DNA from: Aedes albopictus
Taxonomy: Eukaryota > Arthropoda > Insecta > Diptera > Culicidae
Reading direction: 5' to 3'
Length of the DNA stretch: 64,000 nucleotides
Assembly (NCBI RefSeq): GCF_035046485.1
Contig: NC_085137.1
Span: forward strand, 380,494,706 to 380,558,705
The notes under the pieces were generated by a model. The model was not told where the DNA came from. It saw only the letters and a list, made by a program, of their open reading frames with translations, and searched no databases. Every line of letters begins with the position of its first letter. Position 1 is the stretch's first letter. The position numbers were made by a program, and so were the translations under genes. Shown here piece after piece: positions 44,468 to 55,469 of this stretch.

Positions 44468-45853
44468 ACATTCTGGTCAGACTCAAGCATAGTGCTTCAT
44501 TGGATCGCATCATCGTCATCGTCTTGGAAAGTGTACGTCTCCAATCGCATCGCTGAAATTCATCGGCTCACTCGTGGGAGTGAATGGCGCCATGTGCCGT
44601 CAGAAGCGAACCCAGCAGATCGCGTCTCCCGTGGAGTTCCAGCCTCTCTCGTCGTCAACGATCAGATTTGGTGGCATGGGCCACCGTTCTTAGCAGTTGA
44701 GAGGAACCGTTGGCCAGAGAATATCATCGAGCTTTCTCCACTCCACCTTCGTACCAGAGAGGAAGAAGTTCGGCAAACCGTTTCGTTGGTTACAACCTCG
44801 CCGCCCATGGCAATTTCGCTCATCAAAAAACATTCGACGTTGGTTCCTCTTACCCACACTTTCACATGGATACGGCGGTTCGTATCAAACTCTCGCTTGA
44901 CCGCTCCAAATCGTGTCGTAGGTCCACTCACCACGGAAGAAGTGGATGACTCGCTAAGATGGCTGATCGGACAAGATCAGGAAGAATGTTTCTCTGCTGA
45001 AATTCGTTTTCTACAACAGAACCCTGGCCCAGTCAAGAAAAACTTTAGTTTCAAATCCCCTTTGAAAAAGTTGAACCCGTTTTTAGATTCTGAGGGCCTG
45101 TTGAGAGTCCATGGCCGTTTAGAATTGCTAGAAGCACCTTTCGATACCCGATACCCGATCATACTTCCCGCAAAACACCATCTAACCAACTTGAACGTCA
45201 CAAAAACCCACATCGACACCTTGCATTCAGGACCACAGCAACTTCTGTCTATACTCCAACAGAGGTTCTGGGTCATCCGAGGAAGAGATGCTGCAAAACG
45301 TGTAGTGAACAAGTGCATGGTCTGCTTCCATTGTAGGCCGAAACCAATCGAACAGCTAATGGGCCCTTTGCCAGCAGCAAGGGTAACTCCGTCGCGCGCG
45401 TTTGTGAAGTCCGGCGTGGACTATTGCGGTCCGTTTTTCGTTTGGCCACCGAATCGCCGCGGAAACTCGGTAAAAATATTCGTCGCGATATTCGTCTGTA
45501 TGGCCTCCAAGGCAGTCCATATCGAAATGGTCTATAGCTTGTCGTCGGATTCGTTCGTGAGTGCGCTCAAACGGTTCGTTTCACGTCGCGGTCGCGTGTC
45601 CGACGTGTATTGCGATAATGCTCGTACTTTCGTTGGGGCAAATCGCCAGCTCCAGGAGCACAAGCAGCAGTTTAATGCTATCCACCGCTCTACCGGATTA
45701 GCAGAAAGCTGCACCGAAGCAGGGATCTACTTCCACTTCAACCCAGCGCGTTCTCCCCACTTTGGAGGGTTGTGGGAGGCCGCCGTCAAGATCTTCAAAC
45801 ATCATCTCTATCGCATCATGAAGACTACGCTCCTTACCATCGAAGAGTTTTAA
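44468..45853 (+). pseudogene. RNase H end and integrase
   Basis: The segment starts with the end of RNase H, then a zinc-binding domain (HHLTNLNVTKTHID ... CMVCFHC) and the integrase core. The acidic triad is visible: Asp in VDYCGPFF (45419-45421), Asp in YCDNARTF (45614-45616) and Glu in GGLWEAAVK (45776-45778). The TAA at 45851 interrupts shortly after. Integrase inserts the cDNA into the genome and makes the 5-bp duplication seen here. Confidence 0.92.
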
Positions 45854-46387
45854 ACTCTCATAACTCAAATCGAGGGAATCATGAACTCACGGCCTCTCAC
45901 ACCCTTATCATCTGATCCTGCTGATGTGGTGGCTTTAACACCGGGCCACTTTTTAGTGGGAGAGCCGTTACACTCTCTCCCTGAACCCGATTTGAGTGAC
46001 ATTCCTGTTAATCGCCTCAACTCTTTCCAGCACATGCAACAGAAGGTACAACATTTCTGGAAGGTGTGGTCTCGTGACTACATCGGGCAGCTTCAAAGTC
46101 GCCAACGGTGGCCGTTAGTCCAACCCGACATCAAGGTTGGAACGATGGTACTGCTCAAGAAGGAAGCGGCTCCGCCAATGAAGTGGCCCCTTGGTCGGAT
46201 TGAAGCCGTGTTCCCCGGCAATGACGGCCACGTTCGAGTCGTTCAGGTCCGAACGGCTACTGGCAGCTATCGGCGGGCCATCACTGAAGTCTGTCCTCTG
46301 CCCATTGAGAGCGATGCCGAGGCGAACGAAGCACCAGGCGCTCCAGCTTCGCCGGGTGCACCACCTGCCACCACCCCCTACGGATGA
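45854..46387 (+). pseudogene. Integrase C-terminal (DUF5641-like) region
   Basis: This is in frame with the integrase after the stop. It carries NSRPLTPLSSDP and the conserved end VGTMVLLKKEAAPPMKWPLG, typical of BEL/Pao C-termini, then a proline- and alanine-rich tail. Confidence 0.9.
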
Positions 46388-46457
46388 AGCACCATGCGGC
46401 TCCATTAGTATAATAATTAGTGTATAGTTTGAAAGTGCCTTTCAACGGGGCCCGACA

Positions 46458-46852
46458 TGTTAACGTAAAATTAGTTAGATTTCCGATCAATTTGTAACCC
46501 TATAAGAAATTATTTCTCATTTGTATTTGTTTGACTATTTCTGTTGATGTATTAGCTAGATCAGATGAACTTCCGCTAGAGAACTCATTCTCAGCTCTCT
46601 CTTTCGTCGTTTTAGTAGATAGATAAATTTCTAGATTCAGAATTGTAAAGTTAGTCTTGATCTCGAACTAGCGTGAAACAGACGTGTTCACAAATCTTGT
46701 CGCGTTGTAATTTCGTTACAGTCAATAAAGTTGTTCAGTTTAATTTCGACTCCGCGAGTGTTTTTTCTGGGACCAATCCGGAAGAAAAGAAGAAACCCAG
46801 TTTCGTCAGCGCTATCCTTTTCCCCTCATCGGCCGCAGTAAGTTCCCCAACA
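46458..46852 (+). repeat. 3' LTR
   Basis: 395 bp, with AATAAA at 46724-46729. It is preceded by a weak purine/G-rich stretch (CGGGGCCCGACA) where the polypurine tract is expected. Confidence 0.95.
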
Positions 46853-46857
46853 CAACC

Positions 46858-48180
46858 TATGAATCACATACACAGAGACGAACATCCTGGCAAGATCGTT
46901 GGAAGCAATTATTACATGAATCCTAAAAAAGCTAGAGTCCCAGAACAATTTCCAGTAAAGATTTCGGGGGAAAAAACTCTTGGAGTAATTCTGGAGAAAT
47001 CACAAGAGGATAATAGCTCCTGCAGGAACTCCATGAAGAACTCTGGAAGAAACTAAAAAAATCTTGGGAGAAATACTTGCCAAAAGTCTGAGAAACTCTG
47101 AGAGATACCCTGGAAGAAATACTTACAAGGTTGCATCTTACAATTCTTTCCCATAATTCGGTTCAGAATTTCTCCTGGAAATCCTCCCTTTAGGGGTCCT
47201 CCGGGCTTTCCAAAAGGGATTTACTTAGGATTTTGCAAAATTTTCAACAGATTTTTTTTTTCTAATATTTCTCTCGGGATTCTTCAAAGGGTTTCTTCAT
47301 TGATTTTTCACGGGGTTCCTTTTGGAGATTTCTTCCGATAATACTTTATACATGTCTCCTGAATTTCCATCGAAGATTCCTACGTAATTTCTTTAGAGTT
47401 TCCTTCATGGGTTCTTCATTGATTTCTCCCGGAATTGTTTCAATTATTTCTGGCGATTTTCCCGGGATTTCTTCAGCGATTTCCATAAGGATTCTTTCAG
47501 ACATTCTGTCAGATTTCCCTCCAGAGATTAATCAAGTGATTAGTCCGGATTACCTTATGGGTTTTCCTGGAATTGTTTTGAAGTTTTCTGTTCCGATTTC
47601 TCCACTGGGATTTCTTTATAAATATCTCCTGAATTTTCACCAAGGATTCCTCCCAGAAATTATTCAAAGATCCTGGGATTTCTTTGTTGACTTCTACTGA
47701 GTTTAAAGATGTTCAGGCATGTTTCACAAGATTCTTCAAGCGACTTCCCCCGGTATCCTTTTATGGATTCTACCCAGGACTTCATTGCTCTCTTTCAGCT
47801 TTTTATTATGATTTTTTTCCGTGAATTTTTCAATCAGGATTCTGACGGGATTCTGCAGGAATTCTTCTAGAAACTATTTATGAAATTTAGTTTGAAATTC
47901 CTCTCGGGTATGCTAAATTTGATTCCTCCTTGGATTTTTCCGGCATTCTTACTTCCCGGGATTTTTTCATTCGTTCTTTTCCGAGAGAAATGAAGCTTCT
48001 CCAGGATTAATTCATGATTTTTTTTTTCGAGATAACATCAGGAATTTCTCTAGGATTATTTAGGAATTCCTTCAAGTAGTCCACCCAGGCATCGTTCTTT
48101 ATTTTTCAGGAGATTCCCTTCGGCATTCTTTCGAGAACTCCATTCGATATTCTTATTTTGGGATGCCTTTGGATATTCCT
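46858..48180. repeat. 12-bp minisatellite block
   Basis: Degenerate units of the 12-bp repeat. Frames at 47407-47700 (+) and 48056-48244 (-) are repeat translations. Confidence 0.7.
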
Positions 48181-48671
48181 CCCGAGCAAAATCAAACATC
48201 AAAATGATAGCGAAAACGAAAACGAAATCTGTATTCAGGAGCAAATTGATATCACAGTTTATCTTGATTAAATTTGATTTCCAATTTTAATTTCGTTTTA
48301 GTGTTATTTCAAATTTTTATAAACATTCAGATTTTGAGTAATTTTAATGCTTTTGGCAAGCCATGCATAGTAACTTTAACAATATAACATAAGTGCAATT
48401 ATTTGATTGCATTTTTGTTTTAATATCAATTGTAAAACTCTGTATTTCAGGATTTTTGATTTTTTTCGCATGGATTACAAAAATAGTTATCTACTTGCTA
48501 TCACTGATGGCAGGAATTGTTTTCGGCTTGCTGTCACAGGAACATCTTTCTGCTCTCATTTCTGATGTTTTCACCGTTAAAACAACCAAAATGACAGCAA
48601 CCTGAGTTATCATAATTTTCAATATTACAACATCAAACTAGTTTTCAATTTGCTGTCAGACATTGCTCGGG
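48181..48671. mobile_element. MITE, CCCGAGCAA termini, 2-bp TSD
   Basis: CCCGAGCAAAATC at 48181 is mirrored by CCCGAGCAATGTC inverse at 48671. CT flanks both sides. It interrupts minisatellite, and the interior is AT-rich and non-coding. It could belong with the CCCAAG-ended MITEs in one superfamily. Confidence 0.65.
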
Positions 48672-49989
48672 CTCCTGAATCCTTCATTGATTCTTCCCGG
48701 CGTTCCTTGAGGAATTTATCCAAATATTCCTTAGGGATTCCCTTAAACAATGCTTTGAATCAGGAATCCTTTCAGGATTTTGTTACGTACATCACACAAT
48801 TCCACCAGGGATTTCTTCCGTGACTCCTACATGAATTCCTCTTGTGATTCCTCCAGGCATTCTTTTGAGAAAGGACTCCTGAAGAAATGTAATCACAGAA
48901 GGAGCTTTTGATGAATTCCAGAACGATCATTTGAAGGAATTTATACAAAACTACTGGAGGAATTAAAAAATATGGGGAATGGAGGAGGAACGCTGCAAGG
49001 TGGTGTCACGGAAGCAGTTCCCAAAAGGATTCCGAAATAAGTACTAGGAGGAATTTTCCAAGAAGTTTTTCCTGGTTGAAACCAAGAAGGAATTCCTGGA
49101 ATTTCTGAAGGAACGCTTGGGAGGAATTTCTTAAGCAATCCCAGAATAAAGATCTGGAGGAAGAGCCTGATAAAATCCAGTCTGAAGGGATTCTGGTGTA
49201 ATCTCCGCAGAAAATCCTGAAGGATGCTCATAAGAAAATATGGGAAACTTTTGTTAAGGAAATCAACAAGGAGTTTCTGGAGGAATCCTGGTAAGAGTAA
49301 AAGAAATTCTTGGTGAAAGCCAGGAAAGATCTACTTTAATCGCAGAAAGTCGTCTTTCGGAGACATCAGAATGTCAGATGTCAGAGGAAATTTCTTGACA
49401 AATCCCAAAAGGAACTCCTAGAGAAATCCTGGAAGAAAATGTCTGGAAGAATGCCGGAAGGAACTTTTGGAGGAATCTCGGAATTTTGAAAAGAAAGAAT
49501 ATCACAAGAAACTCCTTGAAAAATCCTCGAAGAGATCTTAAAAGAATGGTGTGAATTCCGGATGAAACTTCTGGAGGAATACCGGAAGAAAGAAGGTACT
49601 CGTGGATAAATCCCAGAAGCAGCTCGAGGGCAATCTTGGAAAATCTTGGAGAAATTCCAGATGAAACTGCAGATACTATCCGTAATGGAACTACTAAGGG
49701 AATCTTTGAGAGAGTATCTGTAGAAGTTCATGAAATACTTTAGAAACTCCTTCATGAATCTCAGAAAGAACTCCTTGAAAATCACAGAAGAAACTTCTTG
49801 AGGATTACCAGAATTAGATCCTGGAGCAACACTACTCGAAGAAACTTTCAGTAGGAACTCCTGGGAGTCCCTCGAAGGAAACTCTGGAGAAATCTTAGAA
49901 AGAACTCTAATCTCTAATCTCTAAAAACTCTAAAGGCACTCCTGAAGGGATTTCAAAAGAAGCTCCTAGATGAATCTTATTACAAGTTT
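48672..49989. repeat. 12-bp minisatellite block
   Basis: Degenerate units with an orientation switch: CCTTCAGGAATT types before about 48870, then GGAATTCCTGGAGG types. Minus frames at 48941-49231 and 49381-49785 are repeat translations. Confidence 0.7.
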
Positions 49990-50700
49990 TATTTTTGTGT
50001 TAGGTAAATGTGCTATTTTAACTTGTAAATATTCCCCTAGTATTAATGCACATTCATAGGGCTCTGGCAGAATAGAGGCCCGCAATCCTATTTCGATTGC
50101 TAACATTCAGGCCATTTCGGACCGTGATTAAGTACTAGAGATGTAAACCTTTCTCTGGCACAGACTTCAAGTTATAGAACTCTAGTAATGAAACCCGAAT
50201 CGGGGTGCCCCCTTAGGATTAGAAATACCTAGACAAAACTCAAGCTATGAAAGCAACTAATGCTGCGAACAAAAAGCAACCTGCCAGAGAAAATACGATT
50301 ACAGGATTGACTGATGGACCAACAATATTAACCCACGAGCGATCGCGCTGTTGTATTTTGTACAACACGTTGAAAAAATCTCGCTTTTTGTACTCAGCAT
50401 TAGCAGGTAGTTACGGAAGTTACGCGCGAGTTACGGAAGGTTAATGAAACCTCGTCATCCTGTCATTGGAAATTGTTATCCAATAGGGTAACTGGGCAAC
50501 ATTCATGTTCTGTGTTGTATTTGTCCACATGTGATGTCCACATTTATTACGCATTTGTAATCTTCCACTACAAGATGCTATATTTTAATGTGCATTTGTA
50601 GTGTTTCATTACTTTCGTAATAATCTCAGAAAGAACTGTAGGAGGAGTCTGAAAAGAAACTTCCGTAGGGAAATCAGAAAAAAATCATGAAAGAACTCAG
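49990..50700. other. Unclassified sequence
   Basis: No recognised ends or coding sequence. A short minisatellite patch lies at 50620-50700. Confidence 0.35.
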
Positions 50701-50702
50701 AA

Positions 50703-51152
50703 TCCGACTAGAAAATTATATCAAGTTATATCATATTGTGTTATGATGTTATAATATTTTGCTATAACTGATCATTTTATAAACTAGATGCAGGATGATG
50801 TTAAAATAACTAAAATTGTAACAAAAACTACACTGGTCTAATCAAGATTATAACCTGTTTTGTTATAATCATATCATAATTATAACAAAATGTGATATGA
50901 GTTTTGGCCACAGTATTACTAGTTTCTATCAAAATTTGATATAATTTTGTAACACAATTTTTCAAATGTCGAAGACTCGAAACTAAATTATAATACAATG
51001 AGTTATAAAACAACATTTATAACATAATGTGATTAATATAACTCATAATTTTAAAACATCAAGGATGTGGAACATGATTAATTCACAATGAGTTATAAAT
51101 ATCATGGTTTGTTAGAATTATGTTATATTTTTGTAACAATTTTCTGGTCGGG
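50703..51152. mobile_element. MITE, (C/T)CCGAC termini, 2-bp TSD
   Basis: TCCGACTAGAAAATT at 50703 and the inverse of CCCGACCAGAAAATT at 51152 bound an AT-rich 450-bp element. AA lies on both sides. The interior is rich in TTATAAC-type motifs in both orientations. The right end matches the fragment at 2722-2793. Confidence 0.7.
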
Positions 51153-51154
51153 AA

Positions 51155-51649
51155 GGAACTTCGGAAGCAATGCCTAAAGGAATTCATGGAAGATTATCAC
51201 TCAGCAGCAGGCCAAATCACTGGTATGTTTTACTTACTGAAGTTCACTGAGCAGCCCATGGCTGTATATATATGAAAATAAAAAATATTAAATAATAAAT
51301 AAAATAAAAGGCTATTTTGAACTCATGGAAACGAATGGTCATTCTATTGCTATATACAGTCATTCCATAGAAATTCGATATAGTGCAACGTCGATTGTGT
51401 TGAAACTGGGAGGGTTTGTAGTTTTCGAAGATAATAAGACCCGTATTTTTTATTTCATCATTAGGGTGACCAGTTTTCAGATAAAATGGTCCAAAAAATC
51501 AAGGTTTGTCAAAACTAAGACTAAAAAAAATTATGAAAGCTGAAAACACCAGGAAACAAAAGCAATACAATGCATAGTTTTATGAAGATTTACAATACAT
51601 TTTAGGCAGTTTTAGTGTATGTAGCTAGAAATAAAACATATGGGGATTT
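51155..51649. other. Unclassified sequence
   Basis: Nothing is recognised after a few minisatellite units. The frame at 51325-51543 has no domain. Confidence 0.35.
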
Positions 51650-52531
51650 CTTTTAATTTCCGTACGGATTTGGGCCGAAGGGTCTCAGATTTTCTTGAAA
51701 CTTTGTCCACAGGCATAGAGGTATGAACAAAAAAAAATTAGGGTCGCCTATTTACCCGATAAACTCAGGTGGAAATTTGAAGTTTTCCCCTGACACTACT
51801 TACTTTGAAAAATCATAACTCAAGAACGATGCATCGTAAAAACAAAATTTTGAATGAAAATGAAAGCAAATTTTCTCAAAAAAAAATGAAGTGGAAAACC
51901 TCACAAAATTTTTCAACGTTGAGAAAATTCTAAAAGAAAAGCTGGAAAAACTATGCTCGAATTCGCGGAAAATTTTCAAAAACAAATTTGTAATATGCTT
52001 TCGCTGAAATTTTTGGAATGCACTTTTTTCGTTCCTGAGTTATGGCCAATTTTGTGAGGCTAACATGGTCATTTTTCACAAAATTGGCCAAAACTCAAGA
52101 AAAAAAAAGGGCATTCCAAAAATTTCAGCGATTAAAGTTTATAAAATAACTTCACAAAAATATTTTTTTGAAGTTTTTCCGCGATTTTGGGCATAGTTTT
52201 TTCGGCTTTTCTTTGCGAATTTTCTCAACTGTGAAAAATTTTGCGGAATATTTTTCTAATTCATGTTTTTTTTTTTATTTCTGAGAAATTAGCTTTCATT
52301 TTCTAAAAAAATCTTTGTTTCTACGATGCTTTGTTCTTGAGTTATGATTTTTCAAAGTAAGTAGTGTTAGGAAAAAATGGGAAAACAACAAATTTCCCCC
52401 TGAGTTTTCCGGGAAAATAGGCGACCCTGAATTTTTCTCAATTTTTTTTGTTCATATATCCATGAGCCCTGCCTGTGGAAAAAGTTTTCTGAAAATCTGA
52501 GACCCTTCGGCCCAATTTGTACGATAATAAA
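51650..52531. mobile_element. Foldback element, related to 1323-2718
   Basis: The left arm contains GGGCCGAAGGGTCTCAGATT (51672) and GAAAAATCATAACTCAAGAA. Both reappear inverted near 52330 and 52500. It has one ~300-bp unit per arm, where the copy at 1.3 kb has two. No coding capacity. Confidence 0.8.
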
Positions 52532-52770
52532 AAAAAAAACATGTGTCTCTTATTTTTCTATATTTTACCCCAAATTTCCTTTTAAATATCCGTGATTATT
52601 GACTGTTTACCTTCTGATACGATGGATATTATTACACATGGCGAAGTAGATTTGTACCCTACAAGGGGCAGAAGAATGGCAAACATTGATGAAAACAATG
52701 CATGTCATTTAAGAATTCTTCCTTACGAAACGATTCTGGACCGACCATGAACAAATGACTGTTTTGCAAC
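52532..52770. other. Unclassified sequence next to LINE target site
   Basis: Nothing is recognised up to the 23-bp TSD that starts at 52771. Confidence 0.35.
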
Positions 52771-52793
52771 GCATAGCAAAAAACACCTGTTTT

Positions 52794-53972
52794 GAGTCTG
52801 CATTGAGTTCGGTTCGCGAGCCGTCGTTCGAGAAATTTGGAGGGAAAAAGTGTATTTTTCGGGATCGACTGAGATGCCAGCAGCAGCATGGCATCCAGTC
52901 TGCATTGAGTTCGGTACGCGCGCCGTCGTTTGGGATGTTAAAGGGGAAAATGCTTTTTTTCGGGATCGACTGAAATGCCAGCAGCGGAAAGGGAGAAATT
53001 GCGGTTCGGTCGGACAGCAACGCAGTATGCTGCCCAGTTGCAATGTTATATTCACGACAATGAATGGTCATCATGATGACAATCTAGATGACAGTTGACT
53101 TGTAATGCTGATGAATATGCATATTCTCCGATGGACACAATAGGTGTGCTCGTTCCATGTTATTATTGAAAGTAAATGTTCAACTCAAATTTAAAACAAA
53201 TAGATGGCCTGTGTTTTCTAATACTTTACTTCATTTTTCACACAGAATAGTATTCTTGTATTTGATTGTTTTTCTTATTTACCTGTAGTTTTGTACAGTC
53301 CGCAAATTAAAGGTGCTGGTCAAATTATTTTTATAATTTTGTTGCAGTAGTTTTTTTTTATTTGCACAGTCCCTCATCGTCGATGTCGGCACAGGATCTC
53401 GTCCTAATATGTATATCGATTTCATGGTATTACAATTGATAAACAGTTAATATTTATATTGGTTCACCAGTCTTCTTAATTGCGAGGTGACGCAAGATCT
53501 CGGTCTATCCATAGGGCATAGTCCAAGATTCAATATAGAGTTTTCAAGGTTTTTCCAAGGTTTCACCATTCTTCCAAATTGTGAGGTGACACAATTGTGA
53601 ATGTATGTGTTTTGTGTATGTTTCCGGTTGCGTAGATCGCATTGCTTACCAAAGTGAATCCTGATCTATGTGACTATCTATCTCTCCCTACTAACAAAAA
53701 CTCCATCCCGTGACAACTGTGGAGGGCACAGTATATACAACCTCTAGTAGCAACAGTTGTGGGACTAACATTCCTTTCCTTCCCCGGTTGACCGTAAGGA
53801 CGTGGCCGGCGCCGTTATTGACCCAATAAAGATTGAGCTCTCGAAAAGTGTACATTGAGGATACTGTGCTAATCATAAGCCCCATCTGTTGGTTTTCTGT
53901 ACAATTCCGCTAGCTCTGGTCAATCACGGAGTAGCAACTACGAAGTGTACGGTCACCAATGCTCATGCTCAT
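52794..53972 (+). mobile_element. LINE insertion with 23-bp TSD, (GCTCAT)n end
   Basis: A perfect 23-bp duplication lies at 52771-52793 and 53973-53995. The insert ends in GCTCATGCTCAT, and its last ~280 bp (53690-53972) share the GACGTGGCCGGCGCCGTTATTGAC block with the fragment at 39.5 kb, so the 3' end is that of an RTE-like LINE. The first ~200 bp hold a 102-bp tandem duplication. The part between, 53000-53690, has no coding motif, so internal rearrangement or a composite insertion is likely. Confidence 0.7.
52796..52997 (+). repeat. 102-bp tandem duplication
   Basis: GTCTGCATTGAGTTCGGT(T/A)C begins at 52796 and again at 52898. Both units continue through GCCGTCGTT and CGGGATCGACTGA(G/A)ATGCCA, with several substitutions. 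The opposite-strand frames at 52709-53074 translate this duplication. Confidence 0.85.
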
Positions 53973-53995
53973 GCATAGCAAAAAACACCTGTTTT

Positions 53996-55469
53996 TGTCA
54001 TGTTGTTGTGTTGTCGCCAAGTCTGCTAGGTTATTACGAATTGAAAAACAATACCTATAATCAATCTTCAAGATTCGCAAGCTTCTTCTAATGAGACCAA
54101 TTCATTTTAACAGGCTCGCTTCAATTCCCAAAGCATTTCGGAAGGGTCCGGTAAACAGATTTAGATAGTCCATTGGAATAAACCTTTGTGAAAAGGCCGG
54201 GATGGAAGTTAACGTTCTCAAAACGCCTGGGCACACGTGAGCTGCTAGGATGGTGTGAATTATTCATACCGACTCATCGCTCCAGGGCTGCTTTGGGAAG
54301 AGACCGTTGTTTCCGATGTTGTTTTTGTGCTTGCCTCTTGGAGGACGATTTGTTCGAGGAATGTTGCAGAAGTTACCCTTTCGGCTTTTGCTGTTTATCA
54401 TCATGTGTTCCCTGTGAACTTTACCGAAAGTTTCCTAGTGTTAATTCAATGGTATGCTTCTGAAACATTCACCGTGAGATAAGGAAATCTATGTATTGCG
54501 ACAAGGTGTGGTTAATATTGAGGTGTTCAACTATGATTTTTATTAACTTATTTCATCAAGATTTTCATTTGGATCAGTTTCAAAATGGACGTGTATTGTC
54601 ATTTGCACAATTCGAGTCCATTGCCAATTTGTGAATTTGTAAACTTTATAGTGAATTTTTAACCCTCAAAAGCCCTAGACGAACCACTTTTTTTTTCAAT
54701 CGGCTATTATTCAAAGACCATACAATCAAAAAATTTGAAACCAATTTTGAATTGAATGCGGTTAGTTGGTCTTCCAATATCTGGGTGTGGCATCCCCCCT
54801 GACCCCTCCCCCTTTCTGGGTATTGAGAAATGCCTTGCCACGGGGGTATTTTTCGGCAATTTTATTGAACATCACACATATTATCATTCTGAAATTTGTA
54901 TTGTAAAATGTATTTGGCCATAAAATGATCGCTCTGTACTATGGGAATGCCATCGCTACGGAACCAGTTCGGGACGTTCAGGTTTCTGGACATAATCTCC
55001 GGAGGAACCTGCTACATACTGTATACTAAGGTTCGCATTCATAATCCTTTTTTGCGGCTTCAAATATTGAATTTAGAAGTATGATGTCTTAGAAGAGTTT
55101 GTTCTATATACTTAATTCTTTATTTTAAAATTTTCACCTAGATGATTAATCCATCTAACAGCGCGATAGGAATTCACTTTTCTCAAACATAAAGATAGAG
55201 TATTGGTGTCTTCTACAAAAATGCAGAAAAGGGTATTATTGGAAAGTTTGCCGAACAAACTATTACCTTATTTGCTCACTTTAAGAGTTATGTGTCAGTG
55301 TTTGTGGACGAGCGCTTGTAAAAGGTTTTCGGATATAAATTTTTCTATGTATTTTTACGTTTTTTCGAGTGTTCTACAAAGTTGTTCTTTGTGATGGAAT
55401 ACACCTCATTCTGCTTTTTTCTTCGTACTGAATTAACGCTCCAAGTGGTACAGCGCCTACATTTCAACT
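53996..55469. other. Unclassified, probably old transposon sequence
   Basis: I recognise no ends or domains. The AAAGTTTGCCGAACAAAC-like stretch near 55240 resembles motifs at 17.0-18.3 kb, hinting at related degraded elements. Confidence 0.35.

Larger units (their letters stand above)
40903..46387 (+). pseudogene. BEL/Pao gag-pol polyprotein, disabled
   Basis: The reading frame begins at the ATG at 40903; the frame is open further upstream only from a GTG at 40846. It once spanned about 1,828 codons to the TGA after 46384. Disabling changes, in order, are an in-frame TGA at 44122-44124, a one-base-type frameshift near 44460-44468 (frame moves by +1), and an in-frame TAA at 45851-45853. Both sides of each lesion are clearly homologous to BEL/Pao domains. 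The lesions separate reverse transcriptase from RNase H, RNase H from integrase, and integrase from its C-terminal domain, so no complete Pol can be made. Confidence 0.93.
40175..46852 (+). mobile_element. BEL/Pao LTR retrotransposon, complete but defective
   Basis: The 6678-bp element has two 395-bp LTRs (40175-40569, 46458-46852) starting TGTTAACG and ending CCCCAACA. The 5-bp TSD CAACC lies at 40170-40174 and 46853-46857. A tRNA primer site follows the 5' LTR. The internal region encodes Gag, aspartic protease, reverse transcriptase, RNase H and integrase in one frame, as is usual for BEL/Pao, but is broken by two stops and one frameshift. The LTRs differ only at two adjacent positions (about 40314-40315), so the insertion is recent. 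It sits directly after the tail of a LINE fragment, inside an intron of the CNG gene and opposite to its strand. Confidence 0.95.

Noticed and set aside
40170..46857. Endogenous retrovirus with an envelope gene
   Set aside because: After the integrase C-terminal region there are only about 70 bp before the 3' LTR, so there is no room for an envelope. The element is a plain BEL/Pao retrotransposon.
52709..53074. Two minus-strand frames with an internal repeat
   Set aside because: They translate the 102-bp tandem duplication, and the repeat units do not resemble a known protein motif.
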